Positions 7,907 through 19,154 of a DNA stretch of 64,000 bases are shown here, in pieces (positions within the stretch are counted from its first letter, which is position 1; each line of letters begins with the position of its first letter). The translations under genes and the position numbers were made by a program. Under the pieces are notes generated by a model. It had not been told where the DNA came from. It ran no database searches and was given only the letters and a program-made list of their open reading frames with translations. This DNA is from Skermanella rosea (lineage in GTDB: Bacteria; Pseudomonadota; Alphaproteobacteria; Azospirillales; Azospirillaceae), in NCBI RefSeq assembly GCF_016806835.2, contig NZ_CP086111.1:4767471-4831470 (forward strand), read 5' to 3'.

Positions 7907-9993
7907 ATGCAGCTCGACCAGACGATGATCGGTGCGGCGACCCATGGGGTCGCGGCGCTCACATATCTGATCCTGACGGCTCTGCTGGCCGGGACCTGGC
8001 GGCGCAACCGCCCCGGCGGGGCCCACGGCGTGGCGCTGATCGCCGCCGTCCTGCTGACCGCGGCCTGGGCGGGCGCCGAAGCCTTCGCGCGGATCGCCGC
8101 CCTGCCGCCGGCCGTCCCGGAATCGCTGCTGGTGCTCCGCTCGGCCGGCTGGCTGCTGTTCCTCCTGGTCGTGCTGCGCGCGGTGACCCACGGCCCTGCC
8201 GCCGGGTTCTGGCGGAATCCCCTCGCCGCCGTGGTGGGCGTGGTGACTGCGGTGGCCCTTGCCGACGCGGCGGTTCCCCTGCCGGTCGGCGGTTTCGCCG
8301 ACGTCTCGCTGGTGGCCGGGCTGGCGATGGCGGTTCTGGGGCTGCTGATGGTGGAGAACCTGTTCCTGTTCACCCGCGACAGCGCCCGCTGGACCTTCAA
8401 GCATCTGCTGATCGGGCTGGGCGGGCTGTTCGCCTTCGACCTGTTCCTGCACAGCGGGGCGCTGCTGCTGGGCCGCACCGATCCCATGGCGCTGGCCGCG
8501 CGGCCCCTGGTCCAGGTGCTGGCGGTGCCGTTCCTGCTGGTGTCGGCTGCGCGTATCCGCACCCTGTCGTTCGACGTCACGATCTCGCGCGAGACGGTGC
8601 TGCACACCACGGCGCTGGTCGGCAGCGGCGTCTACCTGCTGGGCGTCGCGGCGATCGGTTACCTGCTGCGCGAGACCAGCATGACCCTGGGGCCGCTGGT
8701 CCAGATGCTGTTCTTCATGGGCGCCGTCATGGTCCTGGCGGTGCTGCTTCTGTCCGGCGAACTGCGCGCCCGCGCCCGGATGGCGATCGCGCGCAACTTC
8801 TTCAGCCTCACCTACGATTACCGGCGGGAATGGCTGCGCTTCATCCGCACGTTGTCGGACAGCGCGTCGCAGACCGGCCTGCACGAGCGCGCCGTCCGCG
8901 CCATGGCCGACCTGTTCGAATGCAGCAGCGGCGCCCTGTTCCTGCGCGGGCGGGGCGACATCTACGCCATGGCCGGGCGCTACAACTGGTCGGGCGGCGC
9001 CGGCATGCTGGCGCTGCCCAACGCCCTGGCCGAGCGGCTGGGCGAGCGGCGCGTGGTTCTGAACCTGCGCGACGGGCTGGACCTGTCCGGCGACCCGGCC
9101 GAGCAGGCGGTGCTGGGCTGGCTGCGCCGGCTCAACGCGCCCTGGCTGCTGGTGCCGCTTCGCCTGCGCGACGAGATCGTCGGCGCCATCGTGCTGAGCG
9201 AGCCGCGGGCGCCGCGCGACCTGACCTGGGAGGACGAGGACCTGCTGGAGATCCTGGGCGTCCAGGTCGGCAGCTACATCGCGGAGGAGCAGGCGAGCCG
9301 GGCCCTGTTCGAGGCCCAGCGGTTCGAGCGGCTGGGCCAGTCCTTCAGCTTCGTGGCCCATGACCTGAAGAACATGGTCAGCCAGCTCTCCCTGATCCTT
9401 CAGCACGCCGAGAAGCACGGCGACAAGCCGGAGTTCCAGCGCGACACGCTGGAGACGATCGGCGACTCGGTGGAGCGGATGCGGGCGCTGCTGGGTCGCC
9501 TGCGCGAGCGCGCCGAATCCGGCCCGGACCCGGTGGCCGGGGCGGCGGACCTGCGCGCCATGCTGCTCGACGTGGTCGAGCCGCGGCGCCATGCCCTGCC
9601 CGGCCTGGCGTTCGGCCGGCTGGACGAGGGCGTCGCGGTCGCCGTGGACCGGCTGGGCTTCACCGCCGCGGTCGAGAACCTGGTGCAGAACGCGATCGAC
9701 GCCGCGCGCGGCCGGATCCGCGTCTCCGGCTTCGCCGAGGGCGGCCATGCCGTGGTCGAGGTGGCCGACGACGGGCCGGGCATGACCGACGCCTTCATCC
9801 GCGACCACCTGTTCCGCCCCTTCGCCTCGACCAAGACCACCGGCTACGGCATCGGCATGTACCAGACGCGCGACCTGATCGAGCGCTGGGGCGGCCATCT
9901 GGAGATCGAGAGCGAGGTCGGCGCCGGCACCACGGCCCGGGTGCTGATGCCCCTCGCCGCGGCGCCATCGCACACGGAACGGCAGGCCATACC

Positions 9994-9997
<4 letters not shown>
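7907..9997 (+). CDS. prsK: PEP-CTERM/XrtA system membrane histidine kinase PrsK
   Basis: Sensor kinase of the exosortase A system, partner of PrsR. Length 696 residues, typical for PrsK. The first ~290 residues form about eight membrane helices (for example VAALTYLILTALLAGTW, ALIAAVLLTAAWAGAEAF, LLIGLGGLFAFDLFLHSG, MLFFMGAVMVLAVLLLSG). A cytoplasmic GAF-like region follows at 310-460. The dimerisation domain carries H485 in FSFVAHDLKNMVSQL, and the ATPase domain has NLVQNAIDAA, VADDGPGM and GYGIGMYQTRDL. Its last bases overlap prsR (ATGA at 9994-9997). The sensed stimulus is unknown. Confidence 0.93.
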
Positions 9998-11355
<1,358 letters not shown>

Positions 11356-11368
11356 GGAGGGACCTTCC

Positions 11369-14152
11369 ATGAAGACGCATCCGCCGACGAAAGCCCGGCA
11401 CGGCATGCGGCGCAAGCTGGGCCGCCTGATGGCCGCGGCGTCGATCGCGGCCCTGGGCGCGGGCTTCACCCCCGCGCATGCCGACGCCCAGCGCTCCCAG
11501 GGCTTCTACCAGGACGCCGTCCGCCAGTACGAGGCCGGCAACGCCGGCGCCGCGGTGATCCAGCTGCGCAACGCGCTCCAGCAGGACGCCGGCAACCTGG
11601 AGGCCCGCCTGTTGCTCGGCGAGCTGTACCTGCGCACCGGCGACCCCGTCTCGGCCGAGAAGGAGCTGCGCCGCGTCTTCGACGCCAGGCGCGGCGACGC
11701 GGTTGAACTGCTGCTGGCGCAGTCGCTGATGCTGCAGCGCCGCTTCGGCGACGTCTTCGAGGTCCTGTCGCCCCAGGGCGCCACGCCGGAAGCGACCCGG
11801 GCCAAGCTGGTCCTGACCGGGCAGGCCTATATCGGCACCGGCCAGATCGACGACGCCGAGACCATGTTCCGGACCGCGCTGGACGGAGCCCCGGACGCGG
11901 TGGACGCCAAGCTCGGCCTAGCCCGCGTCGAGGCCCTGCGCAACGACCTGGACTCCGCCTCGGCGCTGGTGGAGGAGGTTCTCCGGGCCGATCCCGACAG
12001 CCTGGAAGGGCTGCTGCTGTCGAGCGAGATCGACCTGGTCCGGCAGCGCACCGACAACGCCCTGGCCGCCCTCAACCGCGCCGGCTCGATCGCCCCCGAC
12101 GACCCCAGGGTGCTGCTGCCGCGCGCCCGCGTCCGGCTCCAGACCGGGCTGGTCGACGAGGCGGAGAAGGACGTGGCCCGCGTCCTCCAGCGGTCGCCCA
12201 GGGACGTCACGGCCCGCTACCTGAAGGCGTCGATCCAGATGATCCGGGGCGACGCCGACGGCGCGCGGGAGACCTTCCTGCCGATCGAGGACGCCCTGGC
12301 CGACTACACGCCCGCCCTCCTGCTGAACGCGCTGATCAAGTTCAATACCGGCCAGTATGCCCAGGCCGAAGCCGCCCTGAACCGCTTCAGCGCGGTGATG
12401 CCCGACCATACCGGCGCCCGCCGGATGCTCGCCGCGACCCATCTGCGCACCGAGAACCCCTTGAGCGCGGTCGAGGTGCTGAAGCCCCTGGTCGCGGCCC
12501 ATCCGGAAGACCTGACCGCCCGCCAGATGCTGGCCGGCGCCTATCTGCGGCTGGGCGAGTTCGATCAGGCGACCGCGATCTACCGCGACCTCGCCACGGT
12601 GCGCGACCGCCAGACGGCGCTCCGCGCCCGCTCCACCCTGGGCCTGCTCCAGGCCGCCGGCGACCAGTCGCAGGACCTGCCGCCGGAGAAGCGGCAACAG
12701 GCGGCGCTGGTGCTGGACTATATCCGCAACGGCGAGTTCCGGCGGGCCCACGAGGCGGTCGCGGCGATGCGGCAGGGCGAACCGGACAACCCGATGCTGG
12801 CCAGCCTGGACGCCGCCGTCTACATGGCCGAGGGCGACCTGGGCGCCGCCCGGTCGAAGCTCGAGGACGCCCGGCGGATGGACCCGGAGATGGCCGAGCT
12901 GATCGGCAACCTGAACGCCGTGGATGTCCGCATGGGCAACCTGGAGGCCGTGGAGAAGCGCCTGCGCGACGACGCCGCCGCGAACCCGCGGGACGAGCAG
13001 CCGGCATTGCGGCTGGCGCAGTTCCTGGCGCGCGGCCAGCGCCCGGACGAGGCGATCGCCGTGCTGGAGGGCGCCGCGGCCGCCCAGCAGGATTCGATCC
13101 CGGTGCGCCGGGCGCTCGCCGACCTGTACGCTCGCCGCTCCGACAAGGCCAAGTTGCAGGCGGTCGCGGCCCAGCTCCGCCAGATCGGCGCCGGCCGGCC
13201 GGAAGGCCTGGCCGCCGCCGCGGCGGTCTACCGCGCCGCGAACGAACCGGGCAAGGCGGCGGACGCGCTGCGCGACTATGTCAGGGCAAAGCCCGACGAC
13301 ACCGAGGCCCAGGTCGCCCTGGCCCAGAACCTGATGGCGGCCGGCAGGCAGGCCGAGGCGAAGCCGGTCCTGGAGGGGATCAAGGCGAAGGACCCCGCCA
13401 ACCCTGTGGCGACCCTCGGGCTGATCGACCTGGCGCTGGCCGCCAACGACGCGGAGGGCGCGCTGGGGCTGGCCGACGGCCTCGCCCAGGCCGACCCGGT
13501 GGCTTCCGCCCAGCTCCGGAGCAACGTCCTCATCAGGACGAACCGCCCGGCCGACGCGCTGACGTCGCTGGAGCAGGCGATGCAGCGCACGCCGGACCGC
13601 CGGCTCGCCATGGCGCTGTTCGAGGTTCGCCGCAACCAGGGACAGGTCGACCGGTCCATCGCCGGGCTGGAAGACTGGGTCCGGGAGAACCCCGACGACA
13701 CGTCGGTGCGCACCGTGCTGGCCGATACCTACCTGACCCTGCAGAACCTGAAGCAGGCCGAGACCCACTACGACGTGCTGGTTCGGAACCGGCCGAACGA
13801 CCCGATGCTGCTGAACAACGCCGCCTGGCTGAAGCATGAACTGGACCGGCCGGAAGCGCTGGAACTGGCGCGCCAAGCCTACGCCGCCGCTCCCAACTCG
13901 CCGGAGATCGCCGACACGCTGGGCTGGATCCTGGTCCAGGCGGGCGAGACCGGCGAGGGCCTGAACCTGCTGCGCCGCGCCGCCGCCGTCGCTCCGGACA
14001 ACCGGGACATCCAGTACCACCTGGCCTATGCGCTGAACGCCTCGGGCGCCAAGGACGAGGCCACGGCGATCCTGGAGAAGCTGACCCAGGGCGACCAGGC
14101 GTTCCAGGCTCGCGACGATGCGGCGGAGCTGCTGGCCTCGATCAGGCGATAG
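11369..14152 (+). CDS. prsT: PEP-CTERM system TPR-repeat lipoprotein-like protein PrsT
   Basis: A 927-residue exported protein made almost wholly of tetratricopeptide repeats (about 20), with repeating signatures such as ARLLLGELYLRTGDPVSAEK, LGLARVEALRNDL and LLNNAAWLKHELDRPEALE. A signal sequence lies near the start (LGRLMAAASIAALGAGFTPA, then HADAQRS). Unlike many PrsT proteins I see no clear lipobox cysteine, so it is probably soluble periplasmic. Proteins of this name always accompany prsK/prsR and exosortase A. They are thought to scaffold assembly or export of the polysaccharide, by analogy with TPR proteins such as AlgK. The start follows a strong GGAGG. A methyltransferase gene begins five bases after its stop. 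Confidence 0.93.
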   Translation: MKTHPPTKARHGMRRKLGRLMAAASIAALGAGFTPAHADAQRSQGFYQDAVRQYEAGNAGAAVIQLRNALQQDAGNLEARLLLGELYLRTGDPVSAEKELRRVFDARRGDAVELLLAQSLMLQRRFGDVFEVLSPQGATPEATRAKLVLTGQAYIGTGQIDDAETMFRTALDGAPDAVDAKLGLARVEALRNDLDSASALVEEVLRADPDSLEGLLLSSEIDLVRQRTDNALAALNRAGSIAPDDPRVLLPRARVRLQTGLVDEAEKDVARVLQRSPRDVTARYLKASIQMIRGDADGARETFLPIEDALADYTPALLLNALIKFNTGQYAQAEAALNRFSAVMPDHTGARRMLAATHLRTENPLSAVEVLKPLVAAHPEDLTARQMLAGAYLRLGEFDQATAIYRDLATVRDRQTALRARSTLGLLQAAGDQSQDLPPEKRQQAALVLDYIRNGEFRRAHEAVAAMRQGEPDNPMLASLDAAVYMAEGDLGAARSKLEDARRMDPEMAELIGNLNAVDVRMGNLEAVEKRLRDDAAANPRDEQPALRLAQFLARGQRPDEAIAVLEGAAAAQQDSIPVRRALADLYARRSDKAKLQAVAAQLRQIGAGRPEGLAAAAAVYRAANEPGKAADALRDYVRAKPDDTEAQVALAQNLMAAGRQAEAKPVLEGIKAKDPANPVATLGLIDLALAANDAEGALGLADGLAQADPVASAQLRSNVLIRTNRPADALTSLEQAMQRTPDRRLAMALFEVRRNQGQVDRSIAGLEDWVRENPDDTSVRTVLADTYLTLQNLKQAETHYDVLVRNRPNDPMLLNNAAWLKHELDRPEALELARQAYAAAPNSPEIADTLGWILVQAGETGEGLNLLRRAAAVAPDNRDIQYHLAYALNASGAKDEATAILEKLTQGDQAFQARDDAAELLASIRR

Positions 14153-14157
14153 GGACC

Positions 14158-15168
14158 ATGCAGCTCCGGGTCTCCCCCGCCGCCCCGTCGCGCGCGCTTT
14201 CCGACTCGCTGGTGTGCCCGCGCTGCCGGGCTCCGCTGATCGGCCGGGAAACCGGGCTGGCCTGCACGGCTCCCGAGTGCGGCAGGGTCTATCCGGTCGT
14301 GGACGGCACCCCCATCCTGATCCACGACGAGAACAGCGTCTTCGCCGTCGCCGACTTCACGGCGCGGCGCGGCGGGGCCGGCGGGGGGCCCGAGACGATC
14401 AAGCTCCGCGACGAGGCGCCGGCCCGGGGCCTCAAGGCCGCCCTGCGGCGCGCGGCGGAACGGGCGATCTATTTCTCGGTCAACGCGTCGGACTGGAGTT
14501 CGGAGAAGTCGATCGACTACGTGGCCCGGGCGCTGCCCGAGGCGCGCATCCTGGTGACCGGGGCCGGCGACAAGCGCTACCCCGACCTGCCCAACGTCCG
14601 GTACGTCTATACCGACGTGATCCTGGGCCAAGGGGCCGACCATGTCTGCGACCTCCACGACCTGCCCTTCGCCGACGCCACCTTCGACGCCGTGATCGCG
14701 GTCGCGGTGCTGGAGCATGTCGCCGACCCGTACCGCTGCGTCGCCGAGATCGCCAGGGTGCTCAAGCCCGGCGGCTACGTCTACTCGGTGACGCCCTTCA
14801 TGCAGCAGGTCCATATGGGCCGCTATGACTTCACCCGCTTCACCTTCCTGGGCCACCGCCGGCTGTTCCGCCATTTCACGGAGATCAAGGCCGGCATGGC
14901 GCTCGGTCCGGCCGGCGCGCTCGCCTGGTCGTTCGAGTATTTCGTGCTCAGCTTCTTCCGGGACCGGCGGGCGCGGAAATACGCCAGGGCCGCAGCGAAG
15001 ATGGCGACCATCCCGCTGAAATATCTCGACCGCGTCCTGGCCAAGCGCGAAGGCTCGCTGGACGCCGCCGGAGGCGTATATTTCTTCGGCACCAAGGCGG
15101 AGCAGCCGATCTCCGACCGCGACCTCCTGAAATTCTACCGCGGCCTCGACGTCGTCTACGAGGATTGA
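14158..15168 (+). CDS. SAM-dependent methyltransferase with an N-terminal zinc ribbon
   Basis: A class I methyltransferase of 336 residues. The N-terminus has a Trm112-like zinc ribbon with paired cysteines (LVCPRCRAPLIG, LACTAPECGRVYPVVDGTPI). The Rossmann core starts at about 120 with ILVTGAGDKRY (motif I) and continues with DLPFADATFDAVIAVAVLEH and IARVLKPGGYVYSVTPF. This layout is common among glycan- or lipid-modifying methyltransferases in exopolysaccharide loci. Five bases separate it from prsT, so it belongs to the prsK-prsR-prsT unit. The methyl acceptor is unknown; a sugar of the polysaccharide is likely. Confidence 0.85.
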   Translation: MQLRVSPAAPSRALSDSLVCPRCRAPLIGRETGLACTAPECGRVYPVVDGTPILIHDENSVFAVADFTARRGGAGGGPETIKLRDEAPARGLKAALRRAAERAIYFSVNASDWSSEKSIDYVARALPEARILVTGAGDKRYPDLPNVRYVYTDVILGQGADHVCDLHDLPFADATFDAVIAVAVLEHVADPYRCVAEIARVLKPGGYVYSVTPFMQQVHMGRYDFTRFTFLGHRRLFRHFTEIKAGMALGPAGALAWSFEYFVLSFFRDRRARKYARAAAKMATIPLKYLDRVLAKREGSLDAAGGVYFFGTKAEQPISDRDLLKFYRGLDVVYED

Positions 15169-15276
15169 CGCGGCGAAGGGAGGAATGGGGCACAGATAAC
15201 GGCGATGGACATGGATACCGCCCGGATCATCTCCGTCCATCGCCGTCATCCGTGGCAAGACTATACATTATCCGAC

Positions 15277-16215
15277 CTACAGCCCCGACGGGTTCTCGCC
15301 GTTCAGGACGCCGCGGCCGGCGGACAGGGCGGCGCGGGCGATCTCGGCGGGGGGCAGGCCTTGGAGCCGCAGCCAGCGGACCGCCTCGACGAAGCGCCGG
15401 TCGCGCGCGGCGCGGGTCAGCAGGACGCGGGCGGCCCAGTAGCGGCGCGCCTCCAGGATCGGGCGCAGGCGGTCGGACCCGGCGCGGGCGTCGAGCCAGC
15501 GGATCACCCGGCCCAGGGCCTCGACATTGTCCATCAGGCGCGGCAGCACGCGGGTTTCGTCGCGCGACAGGCTGGCCGGGATGTTGGCGATGACCGTCCC
15601 CGGTTCGGGTGCGAACCCGATGCGGTTCGCCGCGATGGCGGCGCGCCAGAACAGCTCGAAATCCTCGCAGGTCCGCAGGTCGGTCGGGAACAGTCCGCCG
15701 ATCCGGTCCAGCAGGTCCCGGCGCAGGATCACGCTCGACGTCTTGATGTGCCAACCCGTCAGCAGCGCGGCGGGGTCGCAGCGCTGCTCGACCGTCAGCG
15801 GCGATTCCGGGTCCGGCTCGGTTCCACAGGCCTGCTCGAAGTCCTGGACGCAGCGGGAGTGGATGAAATCCAGGCCGGGTTCCCGCCCGATCATCCGGCG
15901 GGCATTCTCCAGCTTGCCCGGCAGCCAGGCGTCGTCCGAATCAAGCAGCGCCACCCAGTCGCCGGTCGCCACCCCGATGCCGAGGTTCCGCGCGGCACCC
16001 GCTCCCCGGTTGGCCTGCCGGAGCGCCACCACGGGCGGGCCGCCCTCGCGCCCCACGGCTTCCAGGATGTCCGCCGTCCCGTCGATCGAGCCGTCGTCCA
16101 CGACGATGACCTCGTGGGCCGGGAAGGTCTGGGCGCGCACGGACCGGACCGCCCGGGCGACATGCTCCGCTCGGTTGTAGGTCGGGATCACCACGCTGAA
16201 GCGCGGACCGGTCAT
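15277..16215 (-). CDS. family 2 glycosyltransferase
   Basis: A GT-A fold inverting glycosyltransferase of about 312 residues. The nucleotide-sugar site is classical: FSVVIPTYNRAEHVARAVRS, VIVVDDGSIDGTADIL, NRGAGAARNLGI and the DxD-type VALLDSDDAWLPGK. The acceptor region has CEDFELFWR, the usual ED motif. No membrane segment, so it acts on the cytoplasmic face on a lipid-linked glycan. The frame is open well upstream, but the ATG at 16215 overlaps the stop of the preceding glycosyltransferase by four bases and leads directly into the first strand. Last gene of a three-gene minus-strand unit; convergent with the methyltransferase. Confidence 0.92.
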   Translation of the reverse strand: MTGPRFSVVIPTYNRAEHVARAVRSVRAQTFPAHEVIVVDDGSIDGTADILEAVGREGGPPVVALRQANRGAGAARNLGIGVATGDWVALLDSDDAWLPGKLENARRMIGREPGLDFIHSRCVQDFEQACGTEPDPESPLTVEQRCDPAALLTGWHIKTSSVILRRDLLDRIGGLFPTDLRTCEDFELFWRAAIAANRIGFAPEPGTVIANIPASLSRDETRVLPRLMDNVEALGRVIRWLDARAGSDRLRPILEARRYWAARVLLTRAARDRRFVEAVRWLRLQGLPPAEIARAALSAGRGVLNGENPSGL

Positions 16216-17393
16216 GACGCCAGGGACAGCGGCTGTCCGCCCGGACCGCCGACCAGCGCCGCCCGCAGGTCGTCCTTCAGCCGTCCGGCCAGCCGGGGCG
16301 CGCATGCCGCCCTGACCGCCTCGACCTGGGCGCGGTAGCGCCCGCCCTCCCCCAGCGTGTCGCGGAGGCCGCTGCGGATAAGGTCGGCCATCTCCTCCCC
16401 GTCGCGGCACAGATAGCCGATGTCGCCGTGGCGGTCGAACAGGTCGCGGAAGATCGGCAGGTCGAAGGCCAGCATCGGCTTGGCGAACGCCAGGGCGTCG
16501 GCCAGCACGCCGCTGGGCGAGTAGCGGTAATGGTCGCCCCGGTAGGGCATGCAGACGAAATGCAAGCGGGCCAGGGCGTCGACATAGTCGCGCCGTCCCA
16601 GCTTGGCCGCGGCGGGCCGGCTGGCGAGCGCCTCCAGGTCGGCCCCGGCCATGTCGGCGCCGAGCCGGCCGGCGGCATGGAACTCCACGCCCGGCCCTGC
16701 CGCCCGGCCGGCGATGTCCAGGAACTCGGCAAAGCCCTTCTCGCGCGAGGCGCCGCCCATGAAGCCGATGCGCAGCGGGCCGTCCGCGACGGGCGCCGGC
16801 GCGGACGCCGCCTCGACCGAGCTGACGGGGTGCGGCAGCACGCGGACGTCGGCGGGATTCAGGCCGGGCAGCGCCGCCAGCAGCTCGCCCCGGATCGCCG
16901 GCTCCATCACGAAATAGCGGATCGGCAGCCGGCTCGGCAGCGACAGGGCGGTCCGCAGGTCGGTCAGCCGGGTGACGGGGTTGCGTGACCGCCAGGACCA
17001 CAGCAATGCCAGGTTCCCGTGCAGGACCACATGGACGTCGCGCACGCTCGACCGAAGGCCGCGCAGCTTCAGCGCGGCGATCAGCGACGGGCACGAGCTG
17101 GCCAGGATCAGGTGGGACTCGGTGGCATCGGCCAGCAGCCGGCCGGCGAACTCCAGGTCGTGGCGCATCCGGCCGCGGAAGTCGGGCGTCCGGGGCGGCA
17201 GCTCGACCGGCCGGAAATCCACATCAGCCCCGTCGGCAGGGTCGATCAGGGAGCGGATCAGGCCGATATGCCCGGCCTCGCCGTAGAAGCGGACGGGCTC
17301 GCCGGGAAAGGCGCGCACGACGGTTTCCAGCAGGCCGGTATTCACCGGCACATGCTCGTCGCCCCAGATGATGGGTTCGGTGACGATGATCAT
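16212..17393 (-). CDS. GT-B fold glycosyltransferase (family 4/1-like)
   Basis: A 393-residue protein with two Rossmann-like halves. The C-terminal half shows LRIGFMGGASREKGFAEFLD, then a block near 310-340 (FVCMPYRGDHYRYSPSGVLA) that corresponds to the donor-binding ExxxxxxSG region, followed by DALAFAKPMLAFDLP. It looks like a retaining glycosyltransferase acting in the cytoplasm on an exopolysaccharide intermediate. The N-terminal half is divergent (EPIIWGDEHVPVNTGLLETV). It lies 34 bp downstream of the ligase-type membrane protein and overlaps the next glycosyltransferase by four bases. Sugar specificity cannot be read from sequence. Confidence 0.82.
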   Translation of the reverse strand: MIIVTEPIIWGDEHVPVNTGLLETVVRAFPGEPVRFYGEAGHIGLIRSLIDPADGADVDFRPVELPPRTPDFRGRMRHDLEFAGRLLADATESHLILASSCPSLIAALKLRGLRSSVRDVHVVLHGNLALLWSWRSRNPVTRLTDLRTALSLPSRLPIRYFVMEPAIRGELLAALPGLNPADVRVLPHPVSSVEAASAPAPVADGPLRIGFMGGASREKGFAEFLDIAGRAAGPGVEFHAAGRLGADMAGADLEALASRPAAAKLGRRDYVDALARLHFVCMPYRGDHYRYSPSGVLADALAFAKPMLAFDLPIFRDLFDRHGDIGYLCRDGEEMADLIRSGLRDTLGEGGRYRAQVEAVRAACAPRLAGRLKDDLRAALVGGPGGQPLSLAS

Positions 17394-17427
17394 GGTCGGG
17401 CGGACATACCGGACGGTGCGGACCCGG

Positions 17428-18753
17428 TCAACTCGCCGGGGCGCCGGTGGCGGCTGGCCGCAGGAAGCCGCCCCGGCTGACCCGCGCCACCGCCGGCTCG
17501 GCCGCCGCCCGTTCCGCCCGCTCGGCCGCGGCCAGGATCGCCTTGACCGAGGTCACGATCACCACGGACACGAAGAACACCGTGTAATAGGCCATCGACA
17601 GCGCCGCCCCGGCGACGAAGTAGCTGATGAAGCTGACCTGCATCATCCGTCCCAGGTGGAACGCCCACTCGAACTCCGGCCGGTCCCGGCTCATCCGGAT
17701 GATCGCCCGGGCGTTCAGCCAGCCGACCAGGCCGATCCCCAGGAAGATCCCCAGCCCGATCGGCCCCTGGTCGCCCAGCACCTGGAAATAGATGCTGTGG
17801 GCCGCGCGTTGCGGCCGGCCGGGGACGTAGCGCTGGAACACCTGCCGGACCTCCGTCGTGGCGAGGCCGCCGCCCACCAGCGGGCGGTCGGCCGCCACCC
17901 GCATCGCGTAGTTCCAGGCGTCGAACCGGCCCTGGACCGATTCGTCTTTCTGGTAGTTCTCGATCGTGCCGATGCGCTCCTTCCAGCTGTCCGGCATCAT
18001 CGTCACGGCGGGCACGAAGGAGGCCAGCAGGAGCACCATGGTCACGAACTTGCCGGACGAGCGCAGCCAGAACACGAAGGCGGTCACGCTGAGCGCCAGG
18101 AACCCGCCGCGCGAGTAGCTCCCGATCACCGAGATGATGGTCAGCGCCATGGCTAGCGCCAGGCCCAGCTTGATCAGCCGGTTGGCCGTGGTCACCCGCA
18201 GGTAGTTCATCAGCGGGATGACCATGCAGCAGGCGAGCGCCAGGTGGTTGCGGTCCTCGATGATCGATTGCGGCGGCCCGAGCACGGTATAGGCGCCGCC
18301 GTTGGCGATCGTGAAGCCGCCGCCCTTGACCCCGAAATAGCCGATCGACAGCGTGATCATCCAGATCAGCGCCTGGATGCGGACCTGGCTGCGCATGATC
18401 GCCGCGACGGCCAGGGCGAAGACCAGGTTCTTGATGTGCAGGTCCCAGTGGAACCAAGAATTGGACGGCGCCAGCGAGGTGGCCGTCGTGAGCGTCATCC
18501 AGGCCATGAACAGCAGGATCATGACCGTGGCGGCGTTCAACGGCAGGCGCTTCGGTTCCCTCGCCACCAGCCACGCGATGAAGGTGATGACGACGATCAC
18601 CAGGTTCAGTTGGAGGGCGTAGGTGAAGTCCCAGGTCAGGCGGTGCGGGCTCATGATCGCGATCCAGGCCCAGGTGAGCACGCCGACCGCCGGCATCGTC
18701 AGCGCCATCACCGCGAGGACCAGGAAAAGCATGAACAGAATGAGGGAACGCAT
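17428..18753 (-). CDS. O-antigen-ligase-type protein, exosortase A system-associated
   Basis: A 441-residue polytopic membrane protein with about ten to eleven helices (MRSLILFMLFLVLAVMALTM, LVIVVITFIAWLVA, AATVMILLFMAWMTL and others). The large periplasmic loop and the SYSRGGFLALSVTAFVFWL stretch, plus the polar SIYFQVLGDQGPIGLGIFLG region near 330, are the Wzy_C/O-antigen-ligase hallmarks. The start (GVLTWAWIAIMSPHRLTWDF) is the signature of the subfamily named putative O-glycosylation ligase in XrtA loci. Expected role: transfer or polymerisation of glycan on the periplasmic side, perhaps onto PEP-CTERM proteins, which are often rich in Ser/Thr. First gene of the minus-strand unit. Confidence 0.9.
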   Translation of the reverse strand: MRSLILFMLFLVLAVMALTMPAVGVLTWAWIAIMSPHRLTWDFTYALQLNLVIVVITFIAWLVAREPKRLPLNAATVMILLFMAWMTLTTATSLAPSNSWFHWDLHIKNLVFALAVAAIMRSQVRIQALIWMITLSIGYFGVKGGGFTIANGGAYTVLGPPQSIIEDRNHLALACCMVIPLMNYLRVTTANRLIKLGLALAMALTIISVIGSYSRGGFLALSVTAFVFWLRSSGKFVTMVLLLASFVPAVTMMPDSWKERIGTIENYQKDESVQGRFDAWNYAMRVAADRPLVGGGLATTEVRQVFQRYVPGRPQRAAHSIYFQVLGDQGPIGLGIFLGIGLVGWLNARAIIRMSRDRPEFEWAFHLGRMMQVSFISYFVAGAALSMAYYTVFFVSVVIVTSVKAILAAAERAERAAAEPAVARVSRGGFLRPAATGAPAS

Positions 18754-19154
18754 TCAGTGCCCGTCCACCGGAATTCCAAAATCCCTAAAAATCTTTGAAA
18801 AGACCATCCGCCGAACGGCCGGCCGCGGCAGTCCGGACCGCATCATGGCGGCCATTTACGGTGCCCGGACCCGTAAGGGTCAAATTGAACTTGGAAGTAA
18901 GCCCATTTCGCACTATTGGCCCCCTTTGACTTTTTGCGTAGTGATATGGCGGGTGTGTTTCATGCCGCTTGGCAATATTTCCCGGGTATCGGCGGCATCC
19001 TTCAAGGCGGACGAACCGTTTGCCCTCTGGTTGTTCATTCCGGGGGGGTCGTTCATTCCGGGGGGCCGTCCGCCCCGCGGAGCCGTGTCCTGAAGGATCG
19101 GGCCCGAAAGGAACTAGGTTGACTGGGTTTGCTTCTTCACAGATTGATCAGGCC
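18754..19154. other. divergent intergenic region between ligase and glycosyltransferase
   Basis: About 400 bp without a supported gene, separating two units read in opposite directions, so it should hold both promoters. It is visibly less GC-rich in its middle (18885-18950, with the TTTGACTTTTTG run). Short G-rich repeats GTTCATTCCGGGGGG recur at about 19033 and 19048. No convincing sigma-70 or sigma-54 site stands out. The plus frame is open through 18969 onward, but its composition there looks non-coding. Confidence 0.5.

Noticed and set aside
11369-14152. PEP-CTERM substrate
   Set aside because: PrsT ends in a TPR helix (DDAAELLASIRR) without the PEP motif and terminal membrane helix.
18969-19154. 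N-terminal extension of the glycosyltransferase frame
   Set aside because: The sequence before 19155 is low in complexity with short G-rich repeats and no start signal; the family N-terminus begins after 19155.
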